A stretch of 64,000 nucleotides of DNA from Paralvinella palmiformis. Taxonomy: Eukaryota; Annelida; Polychaeta; Terebellida; Alvinellidae. The stretch is taken from the NCBI GenBank assembly GCA_025642065.1, contig JAODUP010000150.1, positions 248,001 through 312,000 on the forward strand. Reading direction: 5' to 3'. The notes under the pieces were generated by a model, which was not told the DNA's origin, ran no database searches, and saw only the letters and a list, made by a program, of their open reading frames with translations. The number at the start of each line of letters is the position of its first letter. Position 1 is the first letter of the stretch. Shown here in pieces: positions 46,347-64,000 of this stretch. Made by a program: the position numbers and the translations under genes.

Positions 46347-47200
46347 TTTATATATTTGACTCAATATTACTCAAATAAAACGTTGGTTCTTTGTCATATA
46401 TGTTTATGATATAGGCTGACTATTCTTAATTTAAAATTGCTATTTGAGATAATAATCCTAACACGGGACCAATACGTCTGTTATTGTAAATATGGTACAG
46501 TACCAGCAAAAATACAAACATCGTCAACATTGGAACATCAGTTGTACAGGTGAGTATCAACGCGTGAATCTTGATAAACATCTTCAGATTAATAAACTAA
46601 GTATTTAAAAACATAACAGAATTGACAACAAACTATATCTTATGTGAGACATTAAACACAAAAATATTGTAAATACAACCATTCCATTTAATAACTGCAG
46701 CTGGTATAAAACACCAGCTGTACAAGAAATACCATAATATATCTGCCTTAATGATGTACCTCTGAGTTTCGTGACAAGTAACAAATATTTAGTGTAATTA
46801 TACATGACAAACATCAGGATGATGATGATGATGATAACATGAGATACGTTAAATCACTTTGGTTATCATTTAAAGTGACGTCAGGCATATAAATTAATTT
46901 AAATAATTTAGAATATTTGGAACTTAATTAATATGTGACGAGTTGCTAATAATGTTCGGGTCTATTAGGATCCAATGTAGCTTTGGGGGATTGGATTTCA
47001 ATTATAAAACTTCAGTTGACACTTTGTATTTCAACATCTGAAGAGTAAGTCCAGAGAGCGACAAAAATTAGACGAATTATCGTTATTAATGAATTAAGAT
47101 CAGAGTAACATAGTATAAAACTATCATTTGGTCATGTATAGCTTCTTATAATATAGGGACATAGTACGTATGTGATCAAGCGGAAAACATCGTAATGTAC
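46347..47200. other. Non-coding, nothing recognised
   Basis: No coding frame or repeat family noticed apart from a short GATGAT run near 46818. GTAC at 47197-47200 is the possible target duplication of the next element. Confidence 0.4.
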
Positions 47201-47440
47201 ATTAGTGGGGCGGCATAGCTAACCTATTGTTTATTTTGTGATACAAGCACCAAATTTGGCACACACATGACTTAATATATTTAGAAGAAATATGGATATT
47301 GGGCCATTGCTAATTGGCAACCTGTTTACCATGGCAGCCATTTTCGAAAATGGCTGCTAACCGCTATTCGGATAGAACATTTTTGCCAATCCAAGCTGAT
47401 TTTTCATGTTTTCAGGACAACAAATATTATTTACATACAA
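47201..47440 (+). repeat. Left terminal inverted repeat of transposon 2
   Basis: It pairs with about 50150-50379 over 200 bp or more. It contains a near-perfect palindrome, GCCATTTTCGAAAATGGC, at about 47337-47354. Confidence 0.75.
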
Positions 47441-47519
47441 GGTACAGTGCAAAATAGGTTTATTACAATGTAACGCAATAATAAATGAAAGAATATGTTC
47501 TCATGTGTTTCTTCTCTTT

Positions 47520-48965
47520 TCACCCACCCCAGTTAGTTAGGTGACGGTAACACAGGGTCTGGTAGTATTGTCTTTCCCCAGATCTTACCACTCTGGTAGA
47601 TTGCTCTCTTGACATGCTCCTCGAACAGCTCTGGTAGGCGGGATTTGCTGCACCGGTCCACCTTGGTGCAAGTGCTGGTTCTGTCAAACAGAAGTATGAC
47701 AAACCTCTCAATTATGTTCATTGCATCATCGGAGATCTCCTTTGGTCCATCTGCAAGCATCAATAGTGCAGCTGTCAGTTCCGTATAGTGACTTCCGTGT
47801 TGACCATGCTGTCTTTTCATGCAAAGCTGGATACATATCTGATCTAACCCTCGCAGCTATTTGGTGGGCTGCCAGGTAGGGAAAGTTCTTGCCAGTTCCG
47901 AATACTAGCCACAGTTCATATCCAGTGGCGTAGATTATTTATGGCAAACACAGCTAATACCACAACATTGGTGTCAACAGTGCGAATGAGCATCTATCTG
48001 GTGGTGCCCATGCTGCCCAGCGTGTGATACGTGCAGTAGCATACGACTATCAGCTTCTTCGTGGCTGCACAGGGCCAAGGTGTGGACATCCTGTAATAGC
48101 TATTTGCCGAGCACCCCCTTCCCATCCGTGAGGACAACTTCATTGTCTTCGTTACAGAACGCCTGGAGGAGAAGCTTAAAGACAGCAAACTGAATATTTC
48201 TGTCCTGTTGCTGTCAATCTGCAGAAAGTTCTGCCAGTTTCCTGGTACGGCAGCCTTCCCAACTACACGTCTCCTTACACCCTTTCCACGTTTGGCTTTT
48301 TTCGTTTATTTTCAAGGAGTCATCCTTGTAAGTATCCCAAACGAAAACGAAGTCCATCACAATAAACTTGTCTTCTCCATACATCTCTGGCCACTTCCAC
48401 TGGACTTGCTTGACAATGGCGTACAAAGTTGGTAAAATGTTACTACTGACGTCTGCACATCAATAAGATGTTGAACAGCCTTTCTTACTACGTCCATTGA
48501 GTGTTTGACCATTGCCACCGTATGTGGAACAGGGGGAGTAAGGCAATTGGTCAAATGACTTTTCTTCCAGCAGACTGGTAACTTGCATGATATGCAGTCC
48601 AGGACATGTTGTCCACATTCTGATTCACAGAGTTATCTTCATCGTCTTGATGCTCTTGTCAGGGTTCTCCCTGCTCAGAGATGCCACAGTGCTAGGTGGT
48701 ACAGGTGCCTCCGTGGTGCCACTGAGAACTTGGCAACTGACCCACTGTCTTTTGGCATGCAGCACTTCCAACAATCACAATGCTGCGGTAAACTCCTTGA
48801 TATGCAACGGCAGGGTGTTGAAAGAGTGAGATACTTGTGTCAAGGAAGGACTTCTTTGAGCTAGTTATGCTAGGGTTATGGCCAATATTATCAACCGCAG
48901 CAGTTGTGAAGACGTCATCACGCATCTCAGGAGGGCAAACCACCTGTTCCTTGTGGAACTGGCGC
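47520..48965 (-). pseudogene. XPG/PIN-like nuclease protein of transposon 2, decayed
   Basis: Minus-strand order across shifted frames: MVKHSMDVVRKAVQHL (about 48.5 kb), QVQWKWPEMYGEDKFIVM (about 48.4-48.35 kb), LALCSHEEADSRMLLH (about 48.08-48.03 kb), LIRTVDTNVVVLAV (about 47.98-47.94 kb), LWLVFGTGKNFPYLAAHQIA (about 47.91-47.85 kb), then EKTAWS directly, ELTAALLMLADGPKEISDDA, IERFVILLFDRTSTCTKVD, LFEEHVKRAIYQSGKIWG, TILPDPVLPSP (47.8-47.53 kb). In relatives as I remember them the TVDT motif is followed by D, here N, and an HALTGCDT segment precedes the KKTAW motif. That segment is deleted here, so nuclease activity is very unlikely. No CXC-like tail was recognised in this copy. Confidence 0.7.
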
Positions 48966-50129
48966 AAGACAGTTTCTCATAGTTGGGAAGACAGACGAAC
49001 ACACGGTCGTACGTGATACTGACACCAGCAGTTCTGTGTCATCTAAGAGCTCTGCACGTGTTCGAACTCTGTTGTTTAGCTGAAACGTTCCTCCATCACG
49101 GAAGTCATCAGTACCAACTTCGCTTGAAGTGCTATATTTCTTCAGAGCTCTCTTCTCGGCCCGTTAAATATTTGTCTTGTTGAAGGCCAGCCTGCACGAT
49201 TGATGCCTCCGAGCTTTGTTGACAAGGAGAGCAGCTCCAAGCCCCTAACCATCATCCAGTTTCTCTATCTGTATAGTTCTGGGTAGTTCATTTAGTTCAT
49301 TCATTTTCAGGAGACTTTCAGCTAACGACGTGTATGAGGACCCAAAATTCTTCCTCTTCATCAGCATTGGGTCAGTCAGCGTTTCATTACTGTTTTGTTG
49401 GTCGATGTAATCTTGTTTGCAGAGTGTGAATTAGAAGATTTTTAGGTGTTAACTCAAATTAGCCTTTAACAAAACTGTTCTTGTGTAGGCAAAGCCTCAC
49501 ATACCAATACTATAAATCTGGTTTGGGAAACCGATGAGAATGTATAGCCTATGGTACACAACCATTATTCATAGACGTTACACATTTGAAATGTCCGTTG
49601 GTCATTAAACAGTTATCATCTCTATCCAACCATTTTGCCCACATTTGCCCGTAATAGGCATAGGTTAATGAAACTGAAATACATTAATTATCGCTCACGT
49701 AAAAACTGTTATACCCTGAAGCACGCGTAAACTAACACTACATCTTCACGACATTCAAAATTGCAATATGACCAGTTATTACTTAGCAGACTTAGATTGA
49801 TTGTTAAATAAACAATTTAGCAAGGGATCAAAGTTAAGGATTACTTACCATCCACGCGCAGAACTGTATCCAAATTGGTATGTGTAGTAGTTACCAGATG
49901 ATGCTACGCTAGTTGGAAGCGATAAGACGCCCTTTATCAATGATACCTCAATATTCTACATAAGTATAGATGTGCTATTGTACTTTCTAAATAAAAAACA
50001 ATGTTTTCTGTAGTATCTATCATCTGACAAAAAAAAAAAAATGGCTGATTTATGGCACTATATAATCAAATTATAATATCATAAAATGATCAATTACTTT
50101 GTAAAGTACCATAGAATTGTAAGTGATTA
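48966..50129. other. Transposon 2, region upstream of its ORF
   Basis: The stretch 48966-49440 is less AT-rich and may hold the decayed N-terminal coding part on the minus strand, but I could not read a continuous frame. 49441-50129 shows nothing. Confidence 0.3.
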
Positions 50130-50149
50130 ATTATTTGTCTTTCAGAGTT

Positions 50150-50379
50150 ATTAGAATCTCAATTATGTCCATTATTGCATGCGACTTCAATGATTTAGGA
50201 AGTTTTGACCAACCACTGGTGGCCATTTTGAAAAATGACTACCTCGGCCAACATGGTGCGAATTTGCGATGGCCCAATATCCAATTTTGTTCCCAAGATA
50301 TATGTCAACAGATCAGCCAAATTGGACATCACAAAATGAACGATTGGTTTGATATGTTGAGCTATGCCGCCCCACTACA
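50150..50379 (-). repeat. Right terminal inverted repeat of transposon 2
   Basis: Partner of 47201-47440. The 91-aa plus-strand frame at 50123-50398 is formed by the repeat and is not a gene. Confidence 0.75.
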
Positions 50380-50776
50380 GTACGTCATAAAGGCATGATA
50401 AATGACGCACACTCACACGTGCGCGTGCATTCACCTGTGTGTCTGTTTAGGCGCGAACACGTTCGGTTCTGTGATAATTAAATTAGTTATTGTATTAACA
50501 CCAAATTAAGTCATTACATATAATTATAAAACAATCAGTAAAACAAAACAAACATACTAAATTATAACAACAAATATCATTATCGTATTTTTTTCCTGCT
50601 ATCAATCTTCTAAATCCAATTGCATGATCAAATTATTTGAAAGACAATCTAATAGTAGACTTTTTAAAAAGTAGAAATAATCTAAATTGATTTGTACTCA
50701 TAATTGTATAAAATAGGTACGATTGTGTTATTTTTAGGTGTGGCAAATAGTAAGGTTTTTAAACTAACGATATTAA

Positions 50777-51340
50777 TTATAATTGGCTTAAGCTAAGATT
50801 CCGTATACGCAGCATGCGGTATGCGTCATGCGGATACGGCAAAAATTTAACAACATGTAAACAGACGAGAGCGTTTCCATATGTCCGGATGCGGCATACG
50901 ATTTGTCCTGCGGCTGCGTATCGATGCGGATATGGCCAACTGAATAACTCCATGTAGCGATTCTTACGTAACTTGTCAAAAACCGTACGGGAGAATCTAG
51001 AATATGACGTCAGGGGCAGGTGTTTCCCGAACAATTTGGCGGGACTTTAGATTCTCTGATTAACCTGAAGTATTGATTTAATTTCTCCACATCAAATTCT
51101 ACTTTCTTGACCAGATTATGGTATGTTCCTTGTTGAAGACGGTTCCTATTTATGTCATGCACCCATCAGCAGTGTTTTCTTTGCGTAGTAGGTTTTTTAA
51201 TTGCATACATTTGTATGCACTAGTAATCAGTAACAAGTTATGTTGCTCCATTTCCAAGAGAGAAAGCTGTAACTTGGACTGATTAACCATGTTCTTGGCA
51301 TGAAAATCTTCGACATATTGCTGGATAAGCATTCTAAGGA
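50777..51340 (-). mobile_element. PIF/Harbinger-type transposon remnant
   Basis: On the minus strand WVHDINRNRLQQGTYHNLVK then EFDVEKLNQYFRLIRESK (about 51.17-51.04 kb) matches the N-terminal WWVHP..R...G.Y..L..ELR.D..KF..YFRM pattern of Harbinger-type proteins. The DDE catalytic part is missing. Downstream (50.79-50.94 kb) are several repeats of the type ATGCGGATACGG / ATGCGGCATACG, like the CG-containing termini of such elements. Confidence 0.5.
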
Positions 51341-52206
51341 TGTAAAAACAGGATATTGTTTTAATAATATTTTATAATAATTTTTTGGCATTTACAATCT
51401 GCAAATATGTTTTGGGGGAGTAAAAACTGAAACACAGACGCGTATGTCACATACCGCCTATATGAAATCTAAACTTAACGCTAGGATGAATATTTAATTT
51501 GATTAATTCACGTGAAATGTTAAATCTAATATTTTGATATTTGTCTAGAAAACAATTCCACGAACTGCGTAATAAAATATCGTTGGTGAGATATAAATAA
51601 CTAGATCCAGTTAGTAATTAAACGATTTGAGGATATGATGTGGATTTTTTTCTTCATACACGTGACTGGCTAAGTGCCATAATCTGGACACTTTGTTATA
51701 AATTGATAAGCGTCCTATCTGATCATCTGGTTAGTGGTGCCAATGGTTAACCTTATTCCTAAAACCTTCATGCTAATCCAGAAAGCCAGAAAACACAGGA
51801 AACAATGGCTGTAATAGGATTATTATAACTCTGTTCAATATAGATCAAAATCAAAAACAAATATCTTATTGGACGAATTAATTCGGATGGCTGATCGGGA
51901 TCTAATTAAAGATGTTTTAAGATGTGATCTACTACCGTCCTGATAGTATACTGTGTGTGTGTGTATGAGTGTGTGCGTGCGTGCGCTTTAAAGTACAAGC
52001 ATATACTAATGAAATTAGAAAAGAATTATGGTGATAAATAATAACTCTGAAGTAAGAACATATAATCATGCAGTAATTACATGGAAAAACAAACAATTAA
52101 AAATACAAACAAACACACATATATGCAGTACATGTAGTTCACAAATCAATTAAGACTTGTCATAGTATGCATTACAAAAAAGTTGTGAATCTTGTTTGAT
52201 CAGTGT

Positions 52207-52237
<31 letters not shown>

Positions 52238-52480
52238 CCAATAATTATTTGTGTTCCTTTAGTTACTCACGTTAGATTAAATACTTTTATTGGCTCATTT
52301 ACAGATGACTAAAGCCAGTTCAGATGAGGTTTACCAGACTGTTCTAAAAACTTTACATGCTGGTTATGGTGAAGGGGTTATACTCGCATTACCGTCCCCC
52401 CTCTAATATACTTTTCCCAGCTGCTCCATATAGATGTATTCTATAACAAACAAGTTTCATCCACTTCTGTACTGAAACAT
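51341..52480. other. Non-coding with (TA)n at 52206-52234
   Basis: No supported gene. A short + frame at about 52305-52404 (MTKASSDEVYQTVLKTL) is noted without support. Confidence 0.35.
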
Positions 52481-52510
52481 CAATGACTGAGTTAATAACT
52501 GATCCAGTAA

Positions 52511-52705
52511 TTGGACAGCCAGTATCTGGCTTTGAACCGCAGACTAGACCAGCACGTCATCGCAGAATCACAACATAATACCTATGCTGGGGGTGGAGTC
52601 AATAACGGGACAACAAATGATATACATAGTTCTAGCATTGAAATATTAAATACCCTTCTTACATCACTCGGCCATGGTTTAAATCCAGCTGCTATAGATC
52701 GGTGA
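52511..52705 (+). CDS. Small ORF, 64 aa, unidentified
   Basis: The frame reads LNRRLDQHVIAESQHNTYAG, then an Asn/Thr-rich linker, then SIEILNTLLTSLGHGLNPAA before the stop. The C-terminal amphipathic stretch with GLNPAAI looks protein-like, and GC content is slightly raised. I do not recognise a family. The start codon is uncertain: a GGACAG acceptor-like site precedes it, so it could be a last exon rather than a whole gene. Confidence 0.3.
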   Translation: MDSQYLALNRRLDQHVIAESQHNTYAGGGVNNGTTNDIHSSSIEILNTLLTSLGHGLNPAAIDR

Positions 52706-53031
52706 CCAACCGCGCTATCAGTCCACTTGAATATGTCAAACGCTCTATTTGCATATATTTTAGTGTAATATATTTACATATGCTGAGGGAAAACTGTAAA
52801 TAAGATTTAGTTTATTGTTTTGCGATGTATTAATTATTCAAGTGATTTGTTATTTGGCGAGAAGCGCCATTCAGGATGTGAAGACGTTTTCATTTTAATT
52901 GCCAAGAAACCATGGTATATATTCTATCGCAATAGGTCCATAATCATAGATCTTAGTGCGCGTGTGTATGTGTGCGTCCGTGTATGTTTGTGTGTGTGCG
53001 TGCGTATGCGTCAATAGGATTTGACGACGAA

Positions 53032-53274
53032 CTACCGCCTCATTCGGTCTATAATGGCTTGCCAGGTAATTAACTGGCGTAGTCGGTGATCTGAGCTTAT
53101 GTCGTGGCCGTAATCTAGAAGACCAGCTTCAAAGAAATTGGCCAAGAAAATAAGATTATCTCTCGTTGGTAATCCAATGGACGCTAAGACCCGGAATGAT
53201 ATGACACGGAGATTGGGCGAGTGATCGAGTGTGACCAGGCAGAACCAGGTGTTTATATAATAATGGCTGTTCAT
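53032..53274 (-). CDS. ORF of 80 aa, unidentified, doubtful
   Basis: The minus-strand frame contains VISFRVLASIGLPTRDNLIF and LANFFEAGLLDYGHDISSDH. Composition is protein-like, but no motif is recognised. It lies between the small ORF at 52.5 kb and the orphan gene at 53.7 kb, on the opposite strand to both, and could be chance or a single exon. Confidence 0.25.
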   Translation of the reverse strand: MNSHYYINTWFCLVTLDHSPNLRVISFRVLASIGLPTRDNLIFLANFFEAGLLDYGHDISSDHRLRQLITWQAIIDRMRR

Positions 53275-53315
53275 TAGAATTTGACCTTTTCTTCTCGCTG
53301 CGAGGTGACAGCGCC

Positions 53316-53477
53316 ATGTTTTGTCCGCTGCTTTACGAAAACAAAAACTTACTATGTATTGTGCCAGACTGTTCTATTGATATGAGAGAAGCCAGCTTGG
53401 ATTATTACCACTGGGCACTAGAACGGTGCTGGCAACATAACGGTGCTGCTCTGTTACTTGTACGCGTATATCTTTAG
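53316..53477 (+). CDS. Upstream ORF (53 aa) ahead of the orphan gene
   Basis: An ATG in good context (GCGCCATGT, G at -3) opens 53 codons ending TAG at 53475-53477. It includes NLLCIVPDCSIDMREASLDY and WALERCWQHNGAALLLVRVY. It ends 255 bp before the start at 53733. If both lie on one transcript it would act as an upstream ORF; alternatively it is part of a separate upstream exon. No homology recognised. Confidence 0.3.
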   Translation: MFCPLLYENKNLLCIVPDCSIDMREASLDYYHWALERCWQHNGAALLLVRVYL

Positions 53478-53732
53478 AATACATAGCCAGCGGGGACCTT
53501 TCTGAGAAAGCACGTAGTTTATTGAAATGCCATTCGAAATATATGAATCAATCGTCTAGAAAAATAAAACAACAACAACAAATGAGCTGGAATCAAATTG
53601 ACAAGTGACAGCTGCCACAAGTTCGACGTCGAAGAACGAGATAATGAACGTTTGTCGGTAGGCGATGATCCGAGCCGTGCCGTGATCCAGACTTTGTAGC
53701 CGAAATCCACTTCCTGAGTTGGTAATGCAGCC

Positions 53733-54728
53733 ATGTTTCAGATGACAATACCGGCCGCCGATCCCGAACTGCTGCCATTCGACGACAGCGAGATGAACCA
53801 GGGTTTCTCTCTGCTCCAAAACAGCGCCGAATTCCGCGACGGAAAACACCGAATACCAACTCCGGAGAAGGATGCCCTACTTAGTCTGTCTAACAGCTTC
53901 AACAAACACCGACTAAAGAAACATCAACAACTTCTGGATGACATTGCCAAAAGATGTCGCGAGCAGGAGATCATGGACATGTCGGACTCGATCACGAAGA
54001 AGTGTAAGATCAGTCGATTTGAGGAAAAACCGGCGCCAGCCACCGCCTACAAGGAGCTGACATTCTACCGAACTAACACCATGGCATTAGTGAGGCAGTC
54101 CGCTCCCGAACAGGTAAACGAATCACCCGAAAAGGGTCACCCGCAAGACCGACCTGGATCTCCTCAGAAAAGGCACCACCAGCAGTCCAATCTGGATCTG
54201 GAAGGCAACGGATTTCACGGCCGAGAACGCAAGACGCTTTTCGAGCGATCGAGCACGTACTTCCCGCCGAGACAGGTGAAAAAGATCCAGAGAAAGGGCG
54301 TGTCACCACACAGATCGTACGGAATCGCATACCAGAAGGGGGTCACTCCGACGGATAGAACGTCTAGGGAACGGTTAGTCAACAAAGTAAAGATTAATGG
54401 CTCAATACAAATGGAACTTTATCAACATCAGAAATACGACCAACTGTCACCGCTAGTTCTCCCGAGGATCAACGACACCGCTCGTCTCGAGGAGTTCTTT
54501 ATGAGCAAGAAGGTCAATCTTGGACCGAAGACCAAATCGATTATCTTATCATCCGTGTCATCAACGGGTGTCCAGTTACACGTCCCCCAAACCAGATTTA
54601 GACTGAAGGAAGCGGCTTCTACCGGTCACGTGACAGCTAGACCTAACTCTATTATGGATATAGCAGACAATGAGATGCCACAAACTGCTCCCGTTGAATG
54701 GGCCGAGGCGAACAATACGGACCCGTAA
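53733..54728 (+). CDS. Intronless 331-aa protein, unrecognised
   Basis: A 996-bp open frame, the longest in the window, with clearly higher GC than its surroundings. The N-terminus is acidic (PAADPELLPFDDSEMNQGF). Residues about 47-75 are a charged helix or short coiled coil (NKHRLKKHQQLLDDIAKRCR). The middle (about 110-200) is Pro/Ser/Gln-rich and basic, probably disordered. The C-terminal third contains RINDTARLEEFFMSKKVNLG and GVQLHVPQTRFRL. No signal peptide, membrane segment or catalytic motif is seen. An AATAAA at 54780-54785 follows the stop by about 50 bp. Lack of introns contrasts with the neighbouring genes and suggests a retrocopy or a young single-exon gene. Start: first ATG at 53733; an ATG three codons later is also possible. 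I do not know the function. Confidence 0.75.
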   Translation: MFQMTIPAADPELLPFDDSEMNQGFSLLQNSAEFRDGKHRIPTPEKDALLSLSNSFNKHRLKKHQQLLDDIAKRCREQEIMDMSDSITKKCKISRFEEKPAPATAYKELTFYRTNTMALVRQSAPEQVNESPEKGHPQDRPGSPQKRHHQQSNLDLEGNGFHGRERKTLFERSSTYFPPRQVKKIQRKGVSPHRSYGIAYQKGVTPTDRTSRERLVNKVKINGSIQMELYQHQKYDQLSPLVLPRINDTARLEEFFMSKKVNLGPKTKSIILSSVSSTGVQLHVPQTRFRLKEAASTGHVTARPNSIMDIADNEMPQTAPVEWAEANNTDP

Positions 54729-54779
54729 ACAATCCACAGATAATGAGAACATAAATATTCACGGGCCGTTCATCTAAAT

Positions 54780-54785
54780 AATAAA
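54780..54785 (+). terminator. Poly(A) signal AATAAA of the 331-aa gene
   Basis: AATAAA 52 bp after the stop codon; a second AATAAA lies near 55362. Confidence 0.5.
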
Positions 54786-56107
54786 CAATGGAATAGGTAA
54801 TCGATATTATCAGGTAACACATAGCTCTCATACCGACAGATCGATGACAGGAAGATGTGTCACTATATATATTATTATTATGTATTGTTTAGTTTTCATG
54901 GCTCATATAAGTAAGCTAGGTTAATTCGATATATGCTCAGGAGTGTTTATCCTCAAAGTAGAAGTTTTATTATTTCTCAATTTGTGTACAGAAGACTCAA
55001 CTATCGTTTATATCTTTATTATCTTACAAAACATTTGTCTACTTTCATATATATATATATTATTACGTGTACAAACAACTAGTAGTTTTGCGGATGGACA
55101 TTAAGTTATGGTTTCACAATTATTCAGTATTATTGTACATATCAAATATTTTATAGATTTTGAGTGCCACCAAGAACAACTATAACTGCTGATGTGATTC
55201 TCCGTATCTTTAGTCAAGAACAAGAAATTACATTAGATAAGATCAACAAGTTTTACAGGAAACTCAACATTGAGCTAAAACTGTTGGATCCAATGTCGGC
55301 TTAAATAATATGACACACACAAATCAAATATGCAGGCGTCGCTAGTTACTTTTAATATCGAATAAATTTGTGCATTCGTTATGCTCGTTTTCCATGTTTG
55401 GGTTGATAACTTATGGAAGAATATTTATTAAATCGATCTTGTGTATTGTAATTATATGCATCAAACAATTAATGTTTTTGACAGATTTAATAAGTGATTA
55501 AACTGTACGAGGTTTTCATATCAAAGAATTAAGTGATTTTTGTGTTTCTATATTATATCAAATTTATATTATAAACAAAATCTTTCTTCACTCCTCACAC
55601 AAACAAGACAAATATGTAAAAAAAAATTGAACACAAGGATTATATGGTGACAAAAATAATTAAATGCCAGGATAAGTAAATCCTTCATTATGGCTTTATA
55701 TGGTTTACAAGAATCTGATCGTCATTCACCAAAGTGCAACACAAATGCAGAAAACATGTTATAGACATGAACCTAGTCTAATCTAGATTAATACCCCATT
55801 AATGAACATATAGAAAATACACTTCACACAAACATATAATTAACTGTTAAGTAATTTTGTGGTCAGGGATCATTTACTTTGCATGCGTCTCTGTGTTTTC
55901 ACACGCAGGTGCGCACACATATTCAAATGCCCAGTAGCCTCAAATAGGATTAAAATGCTAAAATAGGCGTGAAATAATCTAAATGTCACTGTATGAAAGT
56001 ATTGTTCTGTATGATGCTTGCAGTGTCATTGGCACCAGCCTCTAATATGTTTATAAAGCTCTCAGATGATGAAGCTGTCAAATGGTTTATATCAATTCTT
56101 TATGACT
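54786..56107. other. Intergenic space between the orphan gene and RBBP4
   Basis: AT-rich, no coding frame. It would contain the RBBP4 3' UTR (minus strand); no single convincing AATAAA for it was chosen. Confidence 0.4.
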
Positions 56108-63799
<7,692 letters not shown>

Positions 63800-63990
63800 A
63801 CTAATTCATTAAGGGTATGTGATCTCTAGATAATAATTTTGCCACTAAACTAAGTAAAGTTCAGCGCGATTTCCATGGCTGTCATGGTCCGGCCTGTCTA
63901 GTTCAAACTTATTTTTTGTAGAACCATGGTCACCTGACATGATGATGTAAATGGATCAAATCAATGATCGTATAGATTATATTTCAATCG
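63800..63990 (-). repeat. Repeat R1, reverse copy at the window edge, with micro-ORF 63845-63940
   Basis: The reverse complement matches 16035-16220, with one deletion of about 45 bp relative to that copy. The minus-strand micro-ORF of 31 codons (ATG at 63940, TAG at 63845-63847) contains KNKFELDRPDHDSHGN and ends AELYLV. It may be part of another element extending past the window. Confidence 0.7.
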
Positions 63991-64000
63991 GTGATTTCTA

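Larger units (their letters stand above)
47201..50379 (-). mobile_element. DNA transposon 2 with long terminal inverted repeats and an XPG-like nuclease ORF
   Basis: Left end ATTAGTGGGGCGGCATAGCT; right end reversed TGTAGTGGGGCGGCATAGCT, continuing with ATTTTGTGAT, CAAATTTGGC, GATATTGGGCCAT and GCCATTTTC..AAAATGGC. Both ends are flanked by GTAC (47197-47200 and 50380-50383), a possible 4-bp target duplication. The 3179-bp element carries a decayed minus-strand gene related to that of transposon 1, but its terminal sequence is different, so the two are separate families of one group. Confidence 0.8.

Noticed and set aside
50123..50398. 91-aa ORF
   Set aside because: It lies within the right terminal inverted repeat of transposon 2.
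52511..52705. MOZART1-like identity for the 64-aa ORF
   Set aside because: Only a GLNPAA-type resemblance to the GINPEAL motif; the rest does not align.
53556..53859. Minus-strand ORFs of 88-97 aa
   Set aside because: Antisense shadows over the start of the 331-aa gene and its leader.

Overview
The window is animal nuclear DNA: AT-rich, with long spliced introns (GT..AG), many microsatellites and dense old and young transposable elements. Three host genes have clear animal orthologues. The LINE with a TTGACTTGACTTG tail, the tRNA-derived SINEs and the overall repeat mix point to a lophotrochozoan, most likely a mollusc such as a gastropod. That placement is inference; no rRNA or mitochondrial marker is present.

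Host genes: (1) MEAF6 on + (22.76-34.78 kb), a subunit of the NuA4/HBO1/MOZ histone acetyltransferase complexes; seven exons were reconstructed, including an optional 35-nt exon that changes the C-terminus. (2) PPIL6 on - (41.84-37.15 kb), a divergent cyclophilin; eight exons join in frame to 301 aa, tail-to-tail with MEAF6. (3) RBBP4 (RbAp48/Caf1-p55) on - (61.75-56.11 kb), a WD40 histone chaperone; nine exons give about 420 aa and only the tiny first exon is missing. (4) An intronless, GC-richer 331-aa ORF on + (53.73-54.73 kb) that I do not recognise, with a poly(A) signal and a 53-aa upstream ORF. Weak exon candidates lie at 2.41-2.49 kb and 7.18-7.38 kb on -.

Region by region: 0-8 kb holds a SINE, a 5'-truncated LINE with reverse transcriptase (3.7-6.5 kb) and weak exon-like pieces. 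8-13.5 kb is a nest of elements: an inverted-repeat structure, an L2/CR1-like LINE split by a SINE that has clear target-site duplications, and a decayed Ty3/Gypsy pol. 13.77-17.07 kb is a complete-ended DNA transposon with ~330-bp inverted repeats whose decayed ORF has XPG/PIN-nuclease-like acidic motifs and a C-terminal cysteine-rich (CXC-like) stretch. 18-22.5 kb has a LINE RNase H fragment, SINEs and simple repeats. 22.7-37 kb is MEAF6, with a MITE, LINE, Tigger and minisatellite in its introns. 37-42 kb is PPIL6. 42-47 kb is non-coding, with a 645-bp MITE and a duplicated 102-bp block. 47.20-50.38 kb is a second element of the same nuclease-encoding group with different termini. 50.8-51.3 kb is a PIF/Harbinger remnant. 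52.5-54.8 kb holds the orphan gene, and 56-61.8 kb RBBP4.

The most interesting material is the pair of long-TIR elements at 13.8-17.1 and 47.2-50.4 kb: related XPG-like proteins, a possible 4-bp target duplication each (TTAA, GTAC), and a conserved micro-ORF repeated elsewhere in the window. All alignments were made by eye, and family assignments rest on remembered family motifs.
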